From Corynebacterium sp. (GTDB lineage: Bacteria > Actinomycetota > Actinomycetes > Mycobacteriales > Mycobacteriaceae): a stretch of 64,000 nucleotides of DNA. Shown here piece after piece: positions 25,294 to 35,650 of the stretch. Every line of letters begins with the position of its first letter. Within the stretch, counting starts at the first letter, position 1. Made by a program: the position numbers and the translations under genes. The notes beneath the pieces are model-generated. The model did no database searches. It was not told the origin of the DNA and saw nothing but the letters and a program-made list of their open reading frames with translations. The DNA is taken from the NCBI RefSeq assembly GCF_022712275.1, contig NZ_JALAGU010000053.1:1-64000 (forward strand), read 5' to 3'.

Positions 25294-25956
25294 ATGAGTG
25301 ACTCCCCCGAGACCCCCTCCATCGACGGCAACGAGGCTGTCGCCCGCGCCACCGAACAGGCGAAGAACACCGCGGACCGCAACATCCCCTCCCTCGGCGA
25401 CCTCCCCGTCGCCGAGGACACGGCTAACCTGCGTCAGGGCCCGAGCCTGCACGACGGTCTGCTGGCCCTGCTCCCCCTCATCGGAGTCTGGCGGGGTGAG
25501 GGCAATGCCGCCCCCACCGACGGCTCCGACCCCTACGCCTTCGGCCAGCAGCTGGTCTTCGCGCACGACGGCGAGAACTACATCAGCTACTCCTCCCGCA
25601 TCTGGCGGCTCGACGAGGAGGGCAATGCCGTCGGCCCGGACCGCCGCGAGACCGGTTTCCTGCGCATCGACCTCGAGGACAACATCGAGTTCGTCACCGC
25701 GCACAGCGACGGTGCGGTGGAGATCATGTACGGCAAGCCGCTCACCGAACGCGCCTGGCAGCTCGAGAGTGCGTCCACCATGGTCACCGAGACCGGACCG
25801 TCCACCCTGGGCCCGGGCAAGCGGCTCTACGGCCTGATGCCGAACAACAACCTCGGCTGGGTCGACGAGCGCATCGCCCGCGCCGAGGACGGCTCCGACG
25901 CTGAGGGTGGCCTGACCCCGTGGATGTCCGCCGAGCTCAGCCGCGTGATGGGCTAG
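25294..25956 (+). CDS. Nitrobindin-like heme-binding (FABP-family) protein
   Basis: A 220-residue protein with the beta-barrel signature of the DUF1794/nitrobindin family. The GVWRGEG motif lies at about residues 69-75 and is followed by alternating strands. Characterised members bind ferric heme and react with nitric oxide or peroxynitrite. The N-terminal 60 residues are disordered-looking. TATGCT at 25281-25286 lies 7 nt before the ATG, so it is probably leaderless. The TAG stop shares a CTAG with the convergent pabC. Confidence 0.85.
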   Translation: MSDSPETPSIDGNEAVARATEQAKNTADRNIPSLGDLPVAEDTANLRQGPSLHDGLLALLPLIGVWRGEGNAAPTDGSDPYAFGQQLVFAHDGENYISYSSRIWRLDEEGNAVGPDRRETGFLRIDLEDNIEFVTAHSDGAVEIMYGKPLTERAWQLESASTMVTETGPSTLGPGKRLYGLMPNNNLGWVDERIARAEDGSDAEGGLTPWMSAELSRVMG

Positions 25957-26873
25957 CGTCCTTCGGCGGCGCGTGTGGCGAGGTCCTCGATCTCGTCGGC
26001 GCAGACCGGACGGCCCAGGGGGGTACCGTCCAGGGCCGTGACCCGGGCGTAACGGCGCACCGAGGACAGCAGCCAGACGCCGTCGGCGTCCCGCAGGTCA
26101 TCGACGGTCAGCGGCGCCTCGGAGCAGGCCCAGCCGGCCTCTCCCGCAAGGCGGAACATCGCGGCCTGGGTGGTTCCCGGGAGGACGCCGACTTCGTGCA
26201 GCGGGGTGAGGATCTTCCGGACACCGTCGCGGTCCCGGGCCACGATGACGGTGGAGGTCGGGCCTTCGAGCACCCGTTCCCCGTCACCGATGAAGATGAC
26301 ATCGTCGAGGTCGTGGCTCTTCGCGTAACGCAGCGCCGCCATGTTCGCCGCATAGGAGAGGGTCTTCGCGCCGACGAGGGCCCAGGGGGCGGCGTCCTTC
26401 GTGATGTCGAGGCTGTACCCGCGCTGGGCGGTCATCACCCGCACTCCCTGTTCCCGGTCCCTGGCGACGGCCGGCGACTCGGGGGCGACGGTCACCCAGC
26501 CGGTCGGCTCACCGGTCGTCTCGCGGCCACGGGAGTACATCCACCGCAGCGATCCGTCGCCGCCGCCCGAGGCCACCCAGTGCTCCAGGGCGAGATCGGT
26601 GGCGGCGTGCCAGCGTCCGGTGTCCGGGGTGGGCAGGTCGAGCATCGCGGCACTGTTGATGAATCGTGCGGTGTGCCGGTCGAGGTTGCGCACCGCACCG
26701 TCACGGACCATGAGTGTCTCGAAGACGCCGTCACCGCGTACGGCGGCGAGGTCGTCGATGTAGAGGGCCGGCAGGGTCGGGTCGAGCAGCTCCGGGGCGG
26801 CGTCACCGGCCGGGTGGACGGCGACGGCGGCGCGGGAACCGAGGGGGGCGGAGGTGGTCGTGGGGACATCCAT
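25953..26873 (-). CDS. pabC: 4-amino-4-deoxychorismate lyase
   Basis: A 306-residue fold-type IV PLP enzyme that releases pyruvate from aminodeoxychorismate to give p-aminobenzoate for folate. The PLP lysine is in GAKTLSYAAN, followed by the conserved ERVLEGPTS segment; a RGDGVFET segment lies near the N-terminus. Related branched-chain and D-amino-acid aminotransferases share these motifs, so the lyase assignment rests on overall similarity and on the presence of pabAB at 5-7 kb. TAGGAT at 26880-26885 lies 6 nt before the ATG. Confidence 0.85.
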   Translation of the reverse strand: MDVPTTTSAPLGSRAAVAVHPAGDAAPELLDPTLPALYIDDLAAVRGDGVFETLMVRDGAVRNLDRHTARFINSAAMLDLPTPDTGRWHAATDLALEHWVASGGGDGSLRWMYSRGRETTGEPTGWVTVAPESPAVARDREQGVRVMTAQRGYSLDITKDAAPWALVGAKTLSYAANMAALRYAKSHDLDDVIFIGDGERVLEGPTSTVIVARDRDGVRKILTPLHEVGVLPGTTQAAMFRLAGEAGWACSEAPLTVDDLRDADGVWLLSSVRRYARVTALDGTPLGRPVCADEIEDLATRAAEGR

Positions 26874-26945
26874 GGGGCCATCCTAGGACTGTGCCGTCGG
26901 CCGGACTTGCGGCGGGCACACCTGCAAGGGTCTACAGTGGATGAC

Positions 26946-28121
26946 GTGAGTGCCTCGCAAGTTTCGCCGATCGTCGCCCATGTCGCGGCGGCAAGCACAC
27001 AGGACGGCTCAGGGGTGGAGTCCGTCACCGCCCGCCACTACGGCGCCCCGCTGATCGAACAGACCCGGGTCGACGAAGGCTCCGCCGGTCTCACCGACGG
27101 CTGGGACCGGGTCGCACTGCTGGTCACCGGGGATGAGGCACGCAGCTGGCTCAACGGTTTCATCTCCCAGAAGGTGGACGCCGCAGAGCCCGGTACCGCC
27201 ACTGACGGACTGCTGCTGGACGCGCAGGGACGGGTGGAGCAGGAGTTCGGGATCAGCATCGTGGATCTCGACGGCTCCCCCGCCGTGCTTCTGGATGTCG
27301 CCGCCGACCATGCCGATGCACTGGAGGACTTCCTGCGCAGGATGGTCTTCTGGGCGCAGGTGGAGATCAGCCGTCCCGGGCTGGCACGACTGTCCCTGCT
27401 GGGCCGGGAGGCCGACCCCGACTTCCCCGGACCCGGCCATGCCGGGACCACGACCCCACTGGCCCCGGCGGCCGATTTCTGGCGCACCCGGGTGACCTCC
27501 GGGGTGCCGGTCACTGACCTCTGGGTGCCGCTGTCGGATCTGCCGGCGGTCTGGGATGCCCTGGTCGAGGCCGGCGCGCGCCCGACCGGTAGTGCAGCCG
27601 TCGATGCCTGGCGGTTACGCGACCGTCTCCCGGTGCTGGGTGTGGACACCGATGAACGGCTCATCCCCCATGAGGTCCCCGCCTGGATCGGTGCGGGGAT
27701 CGACGGGGCGACCCGCCTGGCCGACGCCGCCGAGGGTCCCACCGCCTCCGCGGTGCACCTCAACAAGGGCTGCTACCGCGGCCAGGAGACGGTCTCGCGG
27801 GTCCACAATCTGGGCCGACCACCCCGCCTGCTTGTCCTGCTCCAGCTCGACGGTTCCGCCGGTCGTCTGCCGGACATCGGCGCCGACGTGACCGCCGGCG
27901 GTCGCACCGTGGGCAGGATGGGCACCCCCGTCCAGGACGCGGACTACGGCCCCGTCGCCCTGGCCCTGGTGAAGCGGGCCGTCGTCGAGGCTGCGGCCGA
28001 GGGAACTGCCCCACCACTGCAGGTCGACGGGGTGGACGCGGCGATCGACCGGGATGACCTGCATGTCGACAGATCGGTCCGGCCCGGGCGGGCGGCGGTC
28101 AACAAGTTGAAGGGTCGGTGA
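26946..28121 (+). CDS. ygfZ: YgfZ/GcvT folate-binding protein
   Basis: A 391-residue member of the YgfZ group, folate-dependent helpers of iron-sulfur cluster assembly or repair. The signature KGCYRGQE is at 274-281 with the key cysteine C276. The GcvT-like domain occupies most of the protein. TACAGT at 26933-26938 lies 7 nt before GTG 26946, which decides the start; an in-frame GTG at 26937 overlaps this -10. It is divergent from pabC, linking two folate-related genes. Confidence 0.9.
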   Translation: MSASQVSPIVAHVAAASTQDGSGVESVTARHYGAPLIEQTRVDEGSAGLTDGWDRVALLVTGDEARSWLNGFISQKVDAAEPGTATDGLLLDAQGRVEQEFGISIVDLDGSPAVLLDVAADHADALEDFLRRMVFWAQVEISRPGLARLSLLGREADPDFPGPGHAGTTTPLAPAADFWRTRVTSGVPVTDLWVPLSDLPAVWDALVEAGARPTGSAAVDAWRLRDRLPVLGVDTDERLIPHEVPAWIGAGIDGATRLADAAEGPTASAVHLNKGCYRGQETVSRVHNLGRPPRLLVLLQLDGSAGRLPDIGADVTAGGRTVGRMGTPVQDADYGPVALALVKRAVVEAAAEGTAPPLQVDGVDAAIDRDDLHVDRSVRPGRAAVNKLKGR

Positions 28122-28280
28122 CTGCGCTCGGTGTTCCACTGCAGGTGACCGTGTGTCCAGGGGGTCGGTTCTGAAATTTCCGCCGACACCCGCTATTGTG
28201 GTGCCAGGAACAGATACAAGACACATGCGTAGGCGGTTGAATCCCTGGCCGCTGCGCGAGTACACCCGAGGGGGTAGGCC

Positions 28281-28463
28281 ATGGGTCGCGGCCGCGCCAA
28301 GGCGAAGCAGACGAAAGTCGCCCGTCAGCTCAAGTACAACTCTCCCGAGATGGACCTGGACAGTCTCCAGCGTGAACTCTCGAATGAACACCCGCATGAG
28401 GCGGCGTCCGAAGAGGACTACGCCGAGTGGGAGGAGTGGGGCCCGGACGATTCCGGCCGGTGA
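28281..28463 (+). CDS. DUF3073 small protein
   Basis: A 60-residue protein with a very basic N-terminus (MGRGRAKAKQTK) and an acidic C-terminus, matching DUF3073, a small family conserved across actinobacteria and of unknown role. The ATG follows GAGGGGG. The basic start could bind nucleic acid. It commonly lies near purM, as here. Confidence 0.9.
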   Translation: MGRGRAKAKQTKVARQLKYNSPEMDLDSLQRELSNEHPHEAASEEDYAEWEEWGPDDSGR

Positions 28464-28789
28464 CGCCCTGACGTCATCCCCGGGGCCACTCAGCCTCTGA
28501 TATCACCGTACGACCCCGCACGCCGCCTCGACCGGCCTGCGGGGTCGCGGCATATTCGGACCCCTTTTCCGCCGGGACCGCCCCGGGCCCGCCCTGTCCC
28601 CACGCGCCCCACCGTAGAACCCGGTGAAAAGCCGGGCCGGTTATGCGTCCCCGACACACCCGGATCGACCGATCCTGACCGACTTCTCACGCGGGTCCCG
28701 GCCGCTGCCCGCCCCGGTACAGAAGTAGCACCGGGAGGTCGTTCCGGAAACCCGGTAACATCCTCCCGGCGCTGCTGTCGAACGCGGAG
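28464..28789. other. Convergent spacer between DUF3073 and purM
   Basis: This 326-nt gap holds no gene. It contains a 10-bp-stem hairpin at 28511-28547 that could end both genes and a second inverted repeat (28731-28738 with 28762-28769) just before the purM 3-prime end. Confidence 0.6.
28511..28547. terminator. Hairpin between DUF3073 and purM
   Basis: Bases 28511-28520 pair perfectly with 28538-28547 across a 17-nt loop. It lies 48 nt after the DUF3073 stop. There is no T-run. Confidence 0.5.
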
Positions 28790-29884
<1,095 letters not shown>

Positions 29885-29901
29885 GGCCCCATCCTATCTG
29901 T

Positions 29902-30279
29902 TCACCGGCGCAGATCCACCACCGGGAGCCAGTGTGCGACATCTGCGGCGTGCGCCCCCGACACCTCGGCCCCGGCGGACACCGCGTCGTCGAGAGTGTC
30001 GACCCCGGTCGCCAGACGCAGCCAGGTCCGCGGACTGCACTGCACGACGTTCGGCGGCGTCCCCCGTCGGTGCACGGAACCGGCGACGCACTGCACCGCC
30101 GCGAACGGAGGAACGCGCACCTCCACGCTGTGCCCCGGGGCGTCCTCCCCGAGCAGTGCGGTGCTGAGCCGGCAGGCCCGGGCGACGGCGGTCCGGGAGG
30201 GACGCTCCCCGTCCCCGTCGACCCAGTCCCGCACCGCAAGCAGTGCCGCTCTGACCTCAGCCGGCTCTGTCTTCTCCAC
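29902..30279 (-). CDS. Sterol-carrier-family small protein
   Basis: A 125-residue cytoplasmic protein resembling an actinobacterial family annotated as sterol carrier family protein, found near purF/purM. It has a helical N-terminal half and a beta-rich C-terminal half ending in VVDLRR. I chose GTG 30279 by typical family length; longer in-frame starts exist. Its biochemical role is unknown. It lies 17 nt before purM, although purM seems to have its own -10 within this gap. Confidence 0.75.
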   Translation of the reverse strand: MEKTEPAEVRAALLAVRDWVDGDGERPSRTAVARACRLSTALLGEDAPGHSVEVRVPPFAAVQCVAGSVHRRGTPPNVVQCSPRTWLRLATGVDTLDDAVSAGAEVSGAHAADVAHWLPVVDLRR

Positions 30280-30376
30280 CCGTGTCCCCTGTTCTGTGTT
30301 TGTCGGTGCATGTGGTTCGCCTGTTGAACACCACGTCGAGTGTGCCCCGTCACTACACGTGACACCCGGAGACACA

Positions 30377-30382
30377 TAGTAT
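30377..30382 (+). promoter_or_regulatory. Promoter of the thioesterase gene
   Basis: A TAGTAT -10 lies 54 nt before the GTG at 30437. A short inverted repeat, GTCAC-N5-GTGAC, at 30349-30363 sits about 13 bp upstream in the -35 region and could be an operator. Confidence 0.45.
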
Positions 30383-30436
30383 GGCAGGAATGAAGACGCG
30401 TGATGGACGTATGGAGAGCATGGAAGGCATGAACCG

Positions 30437-31453
30437 GTGACGGAAACTGTGAACGGTGTAGAACGGTCCCCTTCCCCCGACGTGACGCTGCGGTTCATGG
30501 CAGCGCCGACGGACGTGCTCATGCAGGGTGCGAACGGCGTCCACGGTGGTCGCGTCCTCGAATGGATCGACAAGGGAGCCTACGCCTGCGCCGTGGGCTG
30601 GTCCGGGGCCTACTGCGTGACCGCCTACGTCGGCCACATCCACTTCACCCGGCCGATCCCCTCGGGGCACGTCGTCGAGGTCCGGTCACGGATCGCCTAC
30701 ACGGGCCGGTCGTCGATGCACGTCGTCAACGAGGTGCTGTCGGCGGATCCGCGTGAACTGGTCTTCACCCGCGCCTGTGACTGCCTCGTCATCTTCGTGG
30801 CGATGGACGAGAACCGGAAGTCGACCCCGGTGCCCCACTTCGAGCCGCGCAACGACGAGGAACGTCGGGTGGCGGACGCCGCGCTGTCCCGCGTCCGGCT
30901 GCGCAAAGCCATCGAGGAGGAGATGCTCAAGCAGAGCTACACCGCATCGGGCACCGGGCCGAGTATGGTGCACCGGTTCATGGCGAAGCCCACGGACGTG
31001 AACTGGGGCGGCAACGTCCACGGTGGAACCGCGATGGAGTGGATCGACGAGGCGGCGACGGCCTGCACGATGGCCTGGTCCGGGGAGCAGACCGTGGCGG
31101 TCTACGCCGGCGGCATCCGTTTCTACCGCCCGGTCCACATCGGCGACCTGGTGGAGGTCGAGGCACGGCTGATCCGTACCGACACCCGCTCCATGGCCGT
31201 CACGGTGCACCTGCGAGCCGGTGATCCCCGTGAGGGCACCGGAAACCTGCCGGTGGCGATCCACGCCTCGATGACCTATGTCGGCGTGGACATCGACGGA
31301 AACCCGCTGAACGCCCGGAAGTTCACCCCGGAGTCCCCGGAGGACCGGCGCCTCGAGCAGCATGCCGTCACTCTCCGCGAGCTCCGCAGCCAGTACTCCC
31401 CGGAGCCACTGTTCCGCCCGCTGCGCGAGGAGCCGCAGTACCCGGTGAACTAG
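30437..31453 (+). CDS. Acyl-CoA thioesterase, double hotdog
   Basis: A 338-residue protein with two tandem hotdog domains (about 15-150 and 175-310). Each has the GVHGG/NVHGG and EWID active-site region; the first reads EWIDKGA and the second EWIDEAA, so the two halves have diverged. Such enzymes hydrolyse acyl-CoA to free fatty acid and CoA. It starts with GTG after a roughly 50-nt leader. It is convergent with the membrane protein gene at 31463. Confidence 0.9.
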   Translation: MTETVNGVERSPSPDVTLRFMAAPTDVLMQGANGVHGGRVLEWIDKGAYACAVGWSGAYCVTAYVGHIHFTRPIPSGHVVEVRSRIAYTGRSSMHVVNEVLSADPRELVFTRACDCLVIFVAMDENRKSTPVPHFEPRNDEERRVADAALSRVRLRKAIEEEMLKQSYTASGTGPSMVHRFMAKPTDVNWGGNVHGGTAMEWIDEAATACTMAWSGEQTVAVYAGGIRFYRPVHIGDLVEVEARLIRTDTRSMAVTVHLRAGDPREGTGNLPVAIHASMTYVGVDIDGNPLNARKFTPESPEDRRLEQHAVTLRELRSQYSPEPLFRPLREEPQYPVN

Positions 31454-31462
31454 GCTGGTGTT

Positions 31463-32200
31463 CTAGGCGGAGGTCCTGACGCGGGCCACGCTGAAGGTGT
31501 GGGTCTTCCTGAGACTGTTGTTCTCGTAGACCTCCATCTCGTCACCGTCGATGACGAACTTCGCCGGGTTCGCGGGGATCTCGAAGTGGCCGGCGGCGAT
31601 GTCGGCGGAACTCATGTCCACGTCCCGCTCCAGGCCCTGTCCACCGGCGTGACCGCGGTAGTAGAGACCGAGCGAGGAACCGTCCCGGGCCGTCGCCCGG
31701 CAGATGACGACCTTGGTGGAGTCGTTGCCGCCGGCGTAGACCCAGGTGTCGCTGCCGTTGCAGGTGGCGTTGGAGTAGCCGGTCCACCCACTGTCGGTGA
31801 GCCCCGAGGGCAGGGAACCGCTGCCCGAACTGCCGGAGCTGCTGCCACCGTTGCCGTTGCTGCTGCCGTCGCTTCCGCTGTCCGGTGCGGCGGCTGTCGG
31901 CTCCGGCTGCGCAGGTTCGGGGGCAGGGGCCGCGGTCACCGTCTCGGTGACCGTCGGTGCCCCGCTGAACTGCGGAGTCGTGGGGGAGGCGTTGTCGTCG
32001 TTGTCATCGCCGCCACTGGTGAAGAGCCAGATGAGCACGCCGATGAGCAGGGCGACAGCGAGGACGGCGGCGATGATCGCGATGACCAGGCCGCCGTTCC
32101 CTCCCCCGGATCGCTGCGGACCGGTGGAACCCTGCGGGGTGGCGGGCACCCATTGCCGGGTCTCGCCGCTGTCCGCTCTGGCCCACGGGTTCTCTGGCAC
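31463..32200 (-). CDS. Single-pass membrane protein of unknown function
   Basis: A 245-residue protein: a short proline-rich cytoplasmic tail starting near NPWARADSGETR, one membrane helix (about 37-60), a long Ser/Gly/Pro/Thr-rich linker (about 65-135) and a C-terminal extracytoplasmic domain of about 110 residues with two cysteines that could form a disulfide. I do not recognise the domain. The GTG start follows GAGGAGA. It is followed upstream by a second protein of similar layout, suggesting a shared envelope role. Confidence 0.7.
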   Translation of the reverse strand: MPENPWARADSGETRQWVPATPQGSTGPQRSGGGNGGLVIAIIAAVLAVALLIGVLIWLFTSGGDDNDDNASPTTPQFSGAPTVTETVTAAPAPEPAQPEPTAAAPDSGSDGSSNGNGGSSSGSSGSGSLPSGLTDSGWTGYSNATCNGSDTWVYAGGNDSTKVVICRATARDGSSLGLYYRGHAGGQGLERDVDMSSADIAAGHFEIPANPAKFVIDGDEMEVYENNSLRKTHTFSVARVRTSA

Positions 32201-32289
32201 GGGTGTCTCCTCATTCCACGCTGACTTTCACTCCCCATAAACTAACAAAGTTCTCACCCTGATCCGGTCATCGGAGGTGGTGCGGGGGA

Positions 32290-33159
32290 TCAGGCGTCCC
32301 ACCCGTAGCCGGAGTCCGTCACCGCTCCCGTGGCCACGAACCCTGCGACCCGGTAGTCGCCCCCGTCGTCGATGAAGACCACGAACCCGAGAGCCCGGTC
32401 GCTGCGGTCAAGGACGGGGACCATCAGAGAGGAGCCCATCTCCCCGGTCCCGAAGTTCTGCTCACTGGACAGGGAGTCGAGGGCGTCCTGCATGGAAATC
32501 CCCGAGGCTATGGCCTCGTAGGCGACGACCGAACTGAACTCGGTGGCGGGGCCGGTGGCCAGACCCGTACCCCCGAAGAGGTCCTCCATTCCCGTGAAGT
32601 CCCGCAGGCTGCCGCTGGCGCCGAGTTCCTCGATGAGCTCGTTGCGGACCCGTCGGTCGAAGTGGTCCTCCGCCCAGTCGAGCGCCGCGTCCCTGCTGTC
32701 CAGCACGATGAACTCCTGCGTCAGCGACTCGGCCTCTTCGCGGTCGCCGGTGGAGATGGCCTGTCCGGAGTCCCCGTCGTCGCCCGCGAACAGGGCCACT
32801 GCCCCGGCACCGAGCCCGAGACCGACCAGCAGGGCGACGACCGGCACGAGGATCCGCAGGGCGCCGCTTCCTCCCGAGGAACCCGGGGAACCCGAGGACC
32901 CGCCACCGGGGGCGGACGCCGCGAGCTGTCGCAGGGTGTCGGTGGTGACCGGTGGGCCGGCGGGGTTGTCGAGCATCCGGTCGTAGGTGGTGCGGCGACC
33001 GGGGTCCCCGAGGATCGCCCGGGCACAGTGCAGTTCGTCGAGAGCCGAGGGGTTCCCGGTCTGTGCCCAGGCGATGCGCCGGTCCAGTTCGGCGGCGAGG
33101 GCGTCCGGTGGGGCCCACCGGTCCAGACCGAGTGAGGAGTAGAGGTCGTAGTGGCCCAT
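32290..33159 (-). CDS. Membrane protein with degenerate J-like N-terminus
   Basis: A 289-residue protein. Residues 1-65 look like a remnant DnaJ domain (YDLYSSLGLDRW near the start, then ARAILGDPGRRTTYDRML), but the HPD motif needed to stimulate Hsp70 is absent. A Gly/Ser-rich stretch, one membrane helix (about 105-125) and an extracytoplasmic domain of about 160 residues follow. The start is ATG 33159 behind AAAGGAG; a longer frame to 33240 is not supported. It probably forms a pair with the gene at 31463. Function is unknown. Confidence 0.72.
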   Translation of the reverse strand: MGHYDLYSSLGLDRWAPPDALAAELDRRIAWAQTGNPSALDELHCARAILGDPGRRTTYDRMLDNPAGPPVTTDTLRQLAASAPGGGSSGSPGSSGGSGALRILVPVVALLVGLGLGAGAVALFAGDDGDSGQAISTGDREEAESLTQEFIVLDSRDAALDWAEDHFDRRVRNELIEELGASGSLRDFTGMEDLFGGTGLATGPATEFSSVVAYEAIASGISMQDALDSLSSEQNFGTGEMGSSLMVPVLDRSDRALGFVVFIDDGGDYRVAGFVATGAVTDSGYGWDA

Positions 33160-33277
33160 GGCGCGCGCTCCTTTGAATCCGTGGTGTTTTCGACAGGAGA
33201 ACACCGTGTCCCCCGCGACGATAGCCGACGCGGCGGACACGGAGCAGTGCCGCGGGGAAGTATCCCCGTCAGCGGGT

Positions 33278-35623
33278 CTAGTCGATCACGGAGTTCGCTC
33301 CGACGGCGTGGCTGAACAGGCCCGGCAGGGTGCCCTCCCACGCGGCCTTCACCTCGGCGACCGGCAGGGTGAAGGACGCACCCTCAGAGGTCACCTCGAT
33401 GACCTGGCCCTCGACGTCAGCGGCGTCGCCGGAGACAACGGCCTTACCGAGGGTGACCACGGGCACACCGTTGGCGGCGAAGACTGACTCCGCCTCCCCC
33501 GCCTTGTCGGCGGCGACGGCGACGAGGACGCGGGACGCGGTCTCGGAGAACAGTGCGGTGAAGGTGTCCGCCACGGCATCACCGGTGGCGGCAGCGAGCG
33601 CAGCCGTCGGGTCGACGGACACGGCGGCGCCGGCCTGGACAGCGAACTCGACAAGTGCCTGGGACAGGCCACCCTCGGAGAGGTCGTGGGCGGAGGCGAC
33701 GGTACCGCGCAGTGCGGACAGTGCCGCGCCCAGCTTCTGTTCGTCAGCGAGGTCGACCTGCGGCGGCACACCGGCCAGCGTTGCATGGACGACCTGCTGC
33801 CAGATCGACCCACCGAGCTCGTCGGCGGTGGCCTTGCCGGCCAGCAGCAGGGTGTACTCCCCTGCCGGTGCCTGGGCCGGGATGCGGGTGGCGACGTCAT
33901 CGATGGTGCCGAGCACGGCGATGACCGGGGTCGGCAGGATCGGTTCGGAACCGGTCTGGTTGTAGAAGGAGACGTTGCCGCCGGTGACCGGGATGCCGAG
34001 CTCAGCGGCACCGTCAGCCAGACCGTGGACGGCCTCGCGGAACTGCCACATCACGCCGGCGTCCTCCGGGGAGCCGAAGTTCAGGCAGTTGGACAGGGCG
34101 ACCGGGGTCGCACCGGTGACGGAGACGTTGCGGAACGCCTCGGCCAGCGCCAGGCGGGCGCCGGTGTTCGGATCCAGCTTCGTGTACCGGCCGGAGGCGT
34201 CGGTGGCCACGGCGATGCCTCGTCCGGTCTTTTCGTCAATACGCAGGACGCCACCGTCGGCATCCTTCGCCAGGACAGTATTACCACGGACGTAGCGGTC
34301 GTACTGCTCGGTGATGTACGCGCGGGAACAGAGTGCGGGGGACGCTGCGAGATCGAGCACGGTCTGACGCAGCTCGTCGGCGGAGGCCGGGCGGGCAAGG
34401 TCAGGGGTCTCGTTCAGGGCATCCTGGGTATCCGGCTTCGCGTAGGGACGCTCGTAGACCGGACCCTCATCCGCCATGGAGGACGCGTCTGCGTCGACGA
34501 CGATCTCGCCCTGGTGCTCGATCACGAGATGGTCGCCGTCGGTGACCTCGCCGAGGTCGGAGGCGATGACCTCCCACTTCGCACAGATCTCCATGAAGGC
34601 GTCGACGTGCTCGGGCGCGACGACAGCCATCATGCGCTCCTGGGACTCCGAGGAGAGGATGTCCGCGGCCGACATGTTCTCGGCACGCAGGTGCACGTTG
34701 TCGAGGTTGATGTGCATGCCGCCGTCACCGGCGGCGGCAAGCTCGGAGGTGGCGCAGGACAGACCGGCACCGCCGAGGTCCTGGATACCGACGACGACGC
34801 CGGCGTTGTACAGGTCGAGGCAGCACTCGATGAGCACCTTCTCGGCGAAGGGGTCGCCGACCTGGACAGCGGGGAGCTTGCGCTCGGCGCCTTCCTCGAA
34901 GGTGTCGGAGGCGAGCACGGACACGCCGCCGATACCGTCGAGGCCGGTGCGGGAGCCGAAGAGGATGACACGGTTGCCGACGCCGGAGGCGAAGGCGAGC
35001 TTCAGGTCATCGCTCTTGAGAGTACCGACGCACAGGGCGTTGACCAGCGGGTTACCGGCGTAGGAGGGGTCAAAGACGGTCTCACCGCCGAGGTTCGGCA
35101 GGCCGAGGCAGTTGCCGTAGCCACCGACACCGGCGACGACACCCGGCAGGACGCGCTGGGTGTCCGGGGCGTCCGCAGCACCGAAGCGCAGCTGGTCCAT
35201 GACGGCGACCGGGCGGGCACCCATGGCCATGATGTCGCGGACGATGCCGCCGACACCGGTGGCCGCACCCTGGTAGGGCTCGACGTAGGACGGGTGGTTG
35301 TGGGACTCCACCTTGAAGGTGACGGCGTTGCCGTCCCCGATGTCGATGACGCCGGCGTTCTCGCCGATGCCGGCGAGCATCTTGGACTGCATCTCCTCGG
35401 TGGTGGTCTCACCGAAGTAGCGCAGGTGGGTCTTGGAGGACTTGTAGGAGCAGTGCTCAGACCACATCACGGAGTACATGGCGAGCTCCGCGGCGGTGGG
35501 GCGGCGTCCGAGGATATGCCGGATGCGGCCGTACTCGTCCTCCTTGAGGCCGAGTTCAGCCCAGGGCTGCTCAAGATCCGGGGTGGCTACGGCGTTGGCG
35601 ACGGTGTCGTTGTGGACGGTCAT
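33278..35623 (-). CDS. purL: FGAM synthase subunit PurL
   Basis: A 781-residue large subunit of phosphoribosylformylglycinamidine synthase, which uses ammonia delivered by PurQ to convert FGAR to FGAM. The short (small-type) PurL needs PurQ and PurS, both encoded just upstream. Motifs include HCSYKSSK, VESHNHPS and GVGGIVRD. It starts 27 nt after purQ in the purS-purQ-purL operon. Confidence 0.97.
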   Translation of the reverse strand: MTVHNDTVANAVATPDLEQPWAELGLKEDEYGRIRHILGRRPTAAELAMYSVMWSEHCSYKSSKTHLRYFGETTTEEMQSKMLAGIGENAGVIDIGDGNAVTFKVESHNHPSYVEPYQGAATGVGGIVRDIMAMGARPVAVMDQLRFGAADAPDTQRVLPGVVAGVGGYGNCLGLPNLGGETVFDPSYAGNPLVNALCVGTLKSDDLKLAFASGVGNRVILFGSRTGLDGIGGVSVLASDTFEEGAERKLPAVQVGDPFAEKVLIECCLDLYNAGVVVGIQDLGGAGLSCATSELAAAGDGGMHINLDNVHLRAENMSAADILSSESQERMMAVVAPEHVDAFMEICAKWEVIASDLGEVTDGDHLVIEHQGEIVVDADASSMADEGPVYERPYAKPDTQDALNETPDLARPASADELRQTVLDLAASPALCSRAYITEQYDRYVRGNTVLAKDADGGVLRIDEKTGRGIAVATDASGRYTKLDPNTGARLALAEAFRNVSVTGATPVALSNCLNFGSPEDAGVMWQFREAVHGLADGAAELGIPVTGGNVSFYNQTGSEPILPTPVIAVLGTIDDVATRIPAQAPAGEYTLLLAGKATADELGGSIWQQVVHATLAGVPPQVDLADEQKLGAALSALRGTVASAHDLSEGGLSQALVEFAVQAGAAVSVDPTAALAAATGDAVADTFTALFSETASRVLVAVAADKAGEAESVFAANGVPVVTLGKAVVSGDAADVEGQVIEVTSEGASFTLPVAEVKAAWEGTLPGLFSHAVGANSVID

Positions 35624-35650
35624 TGTTCTCCCTTGCGAAGACGCGGCGGA

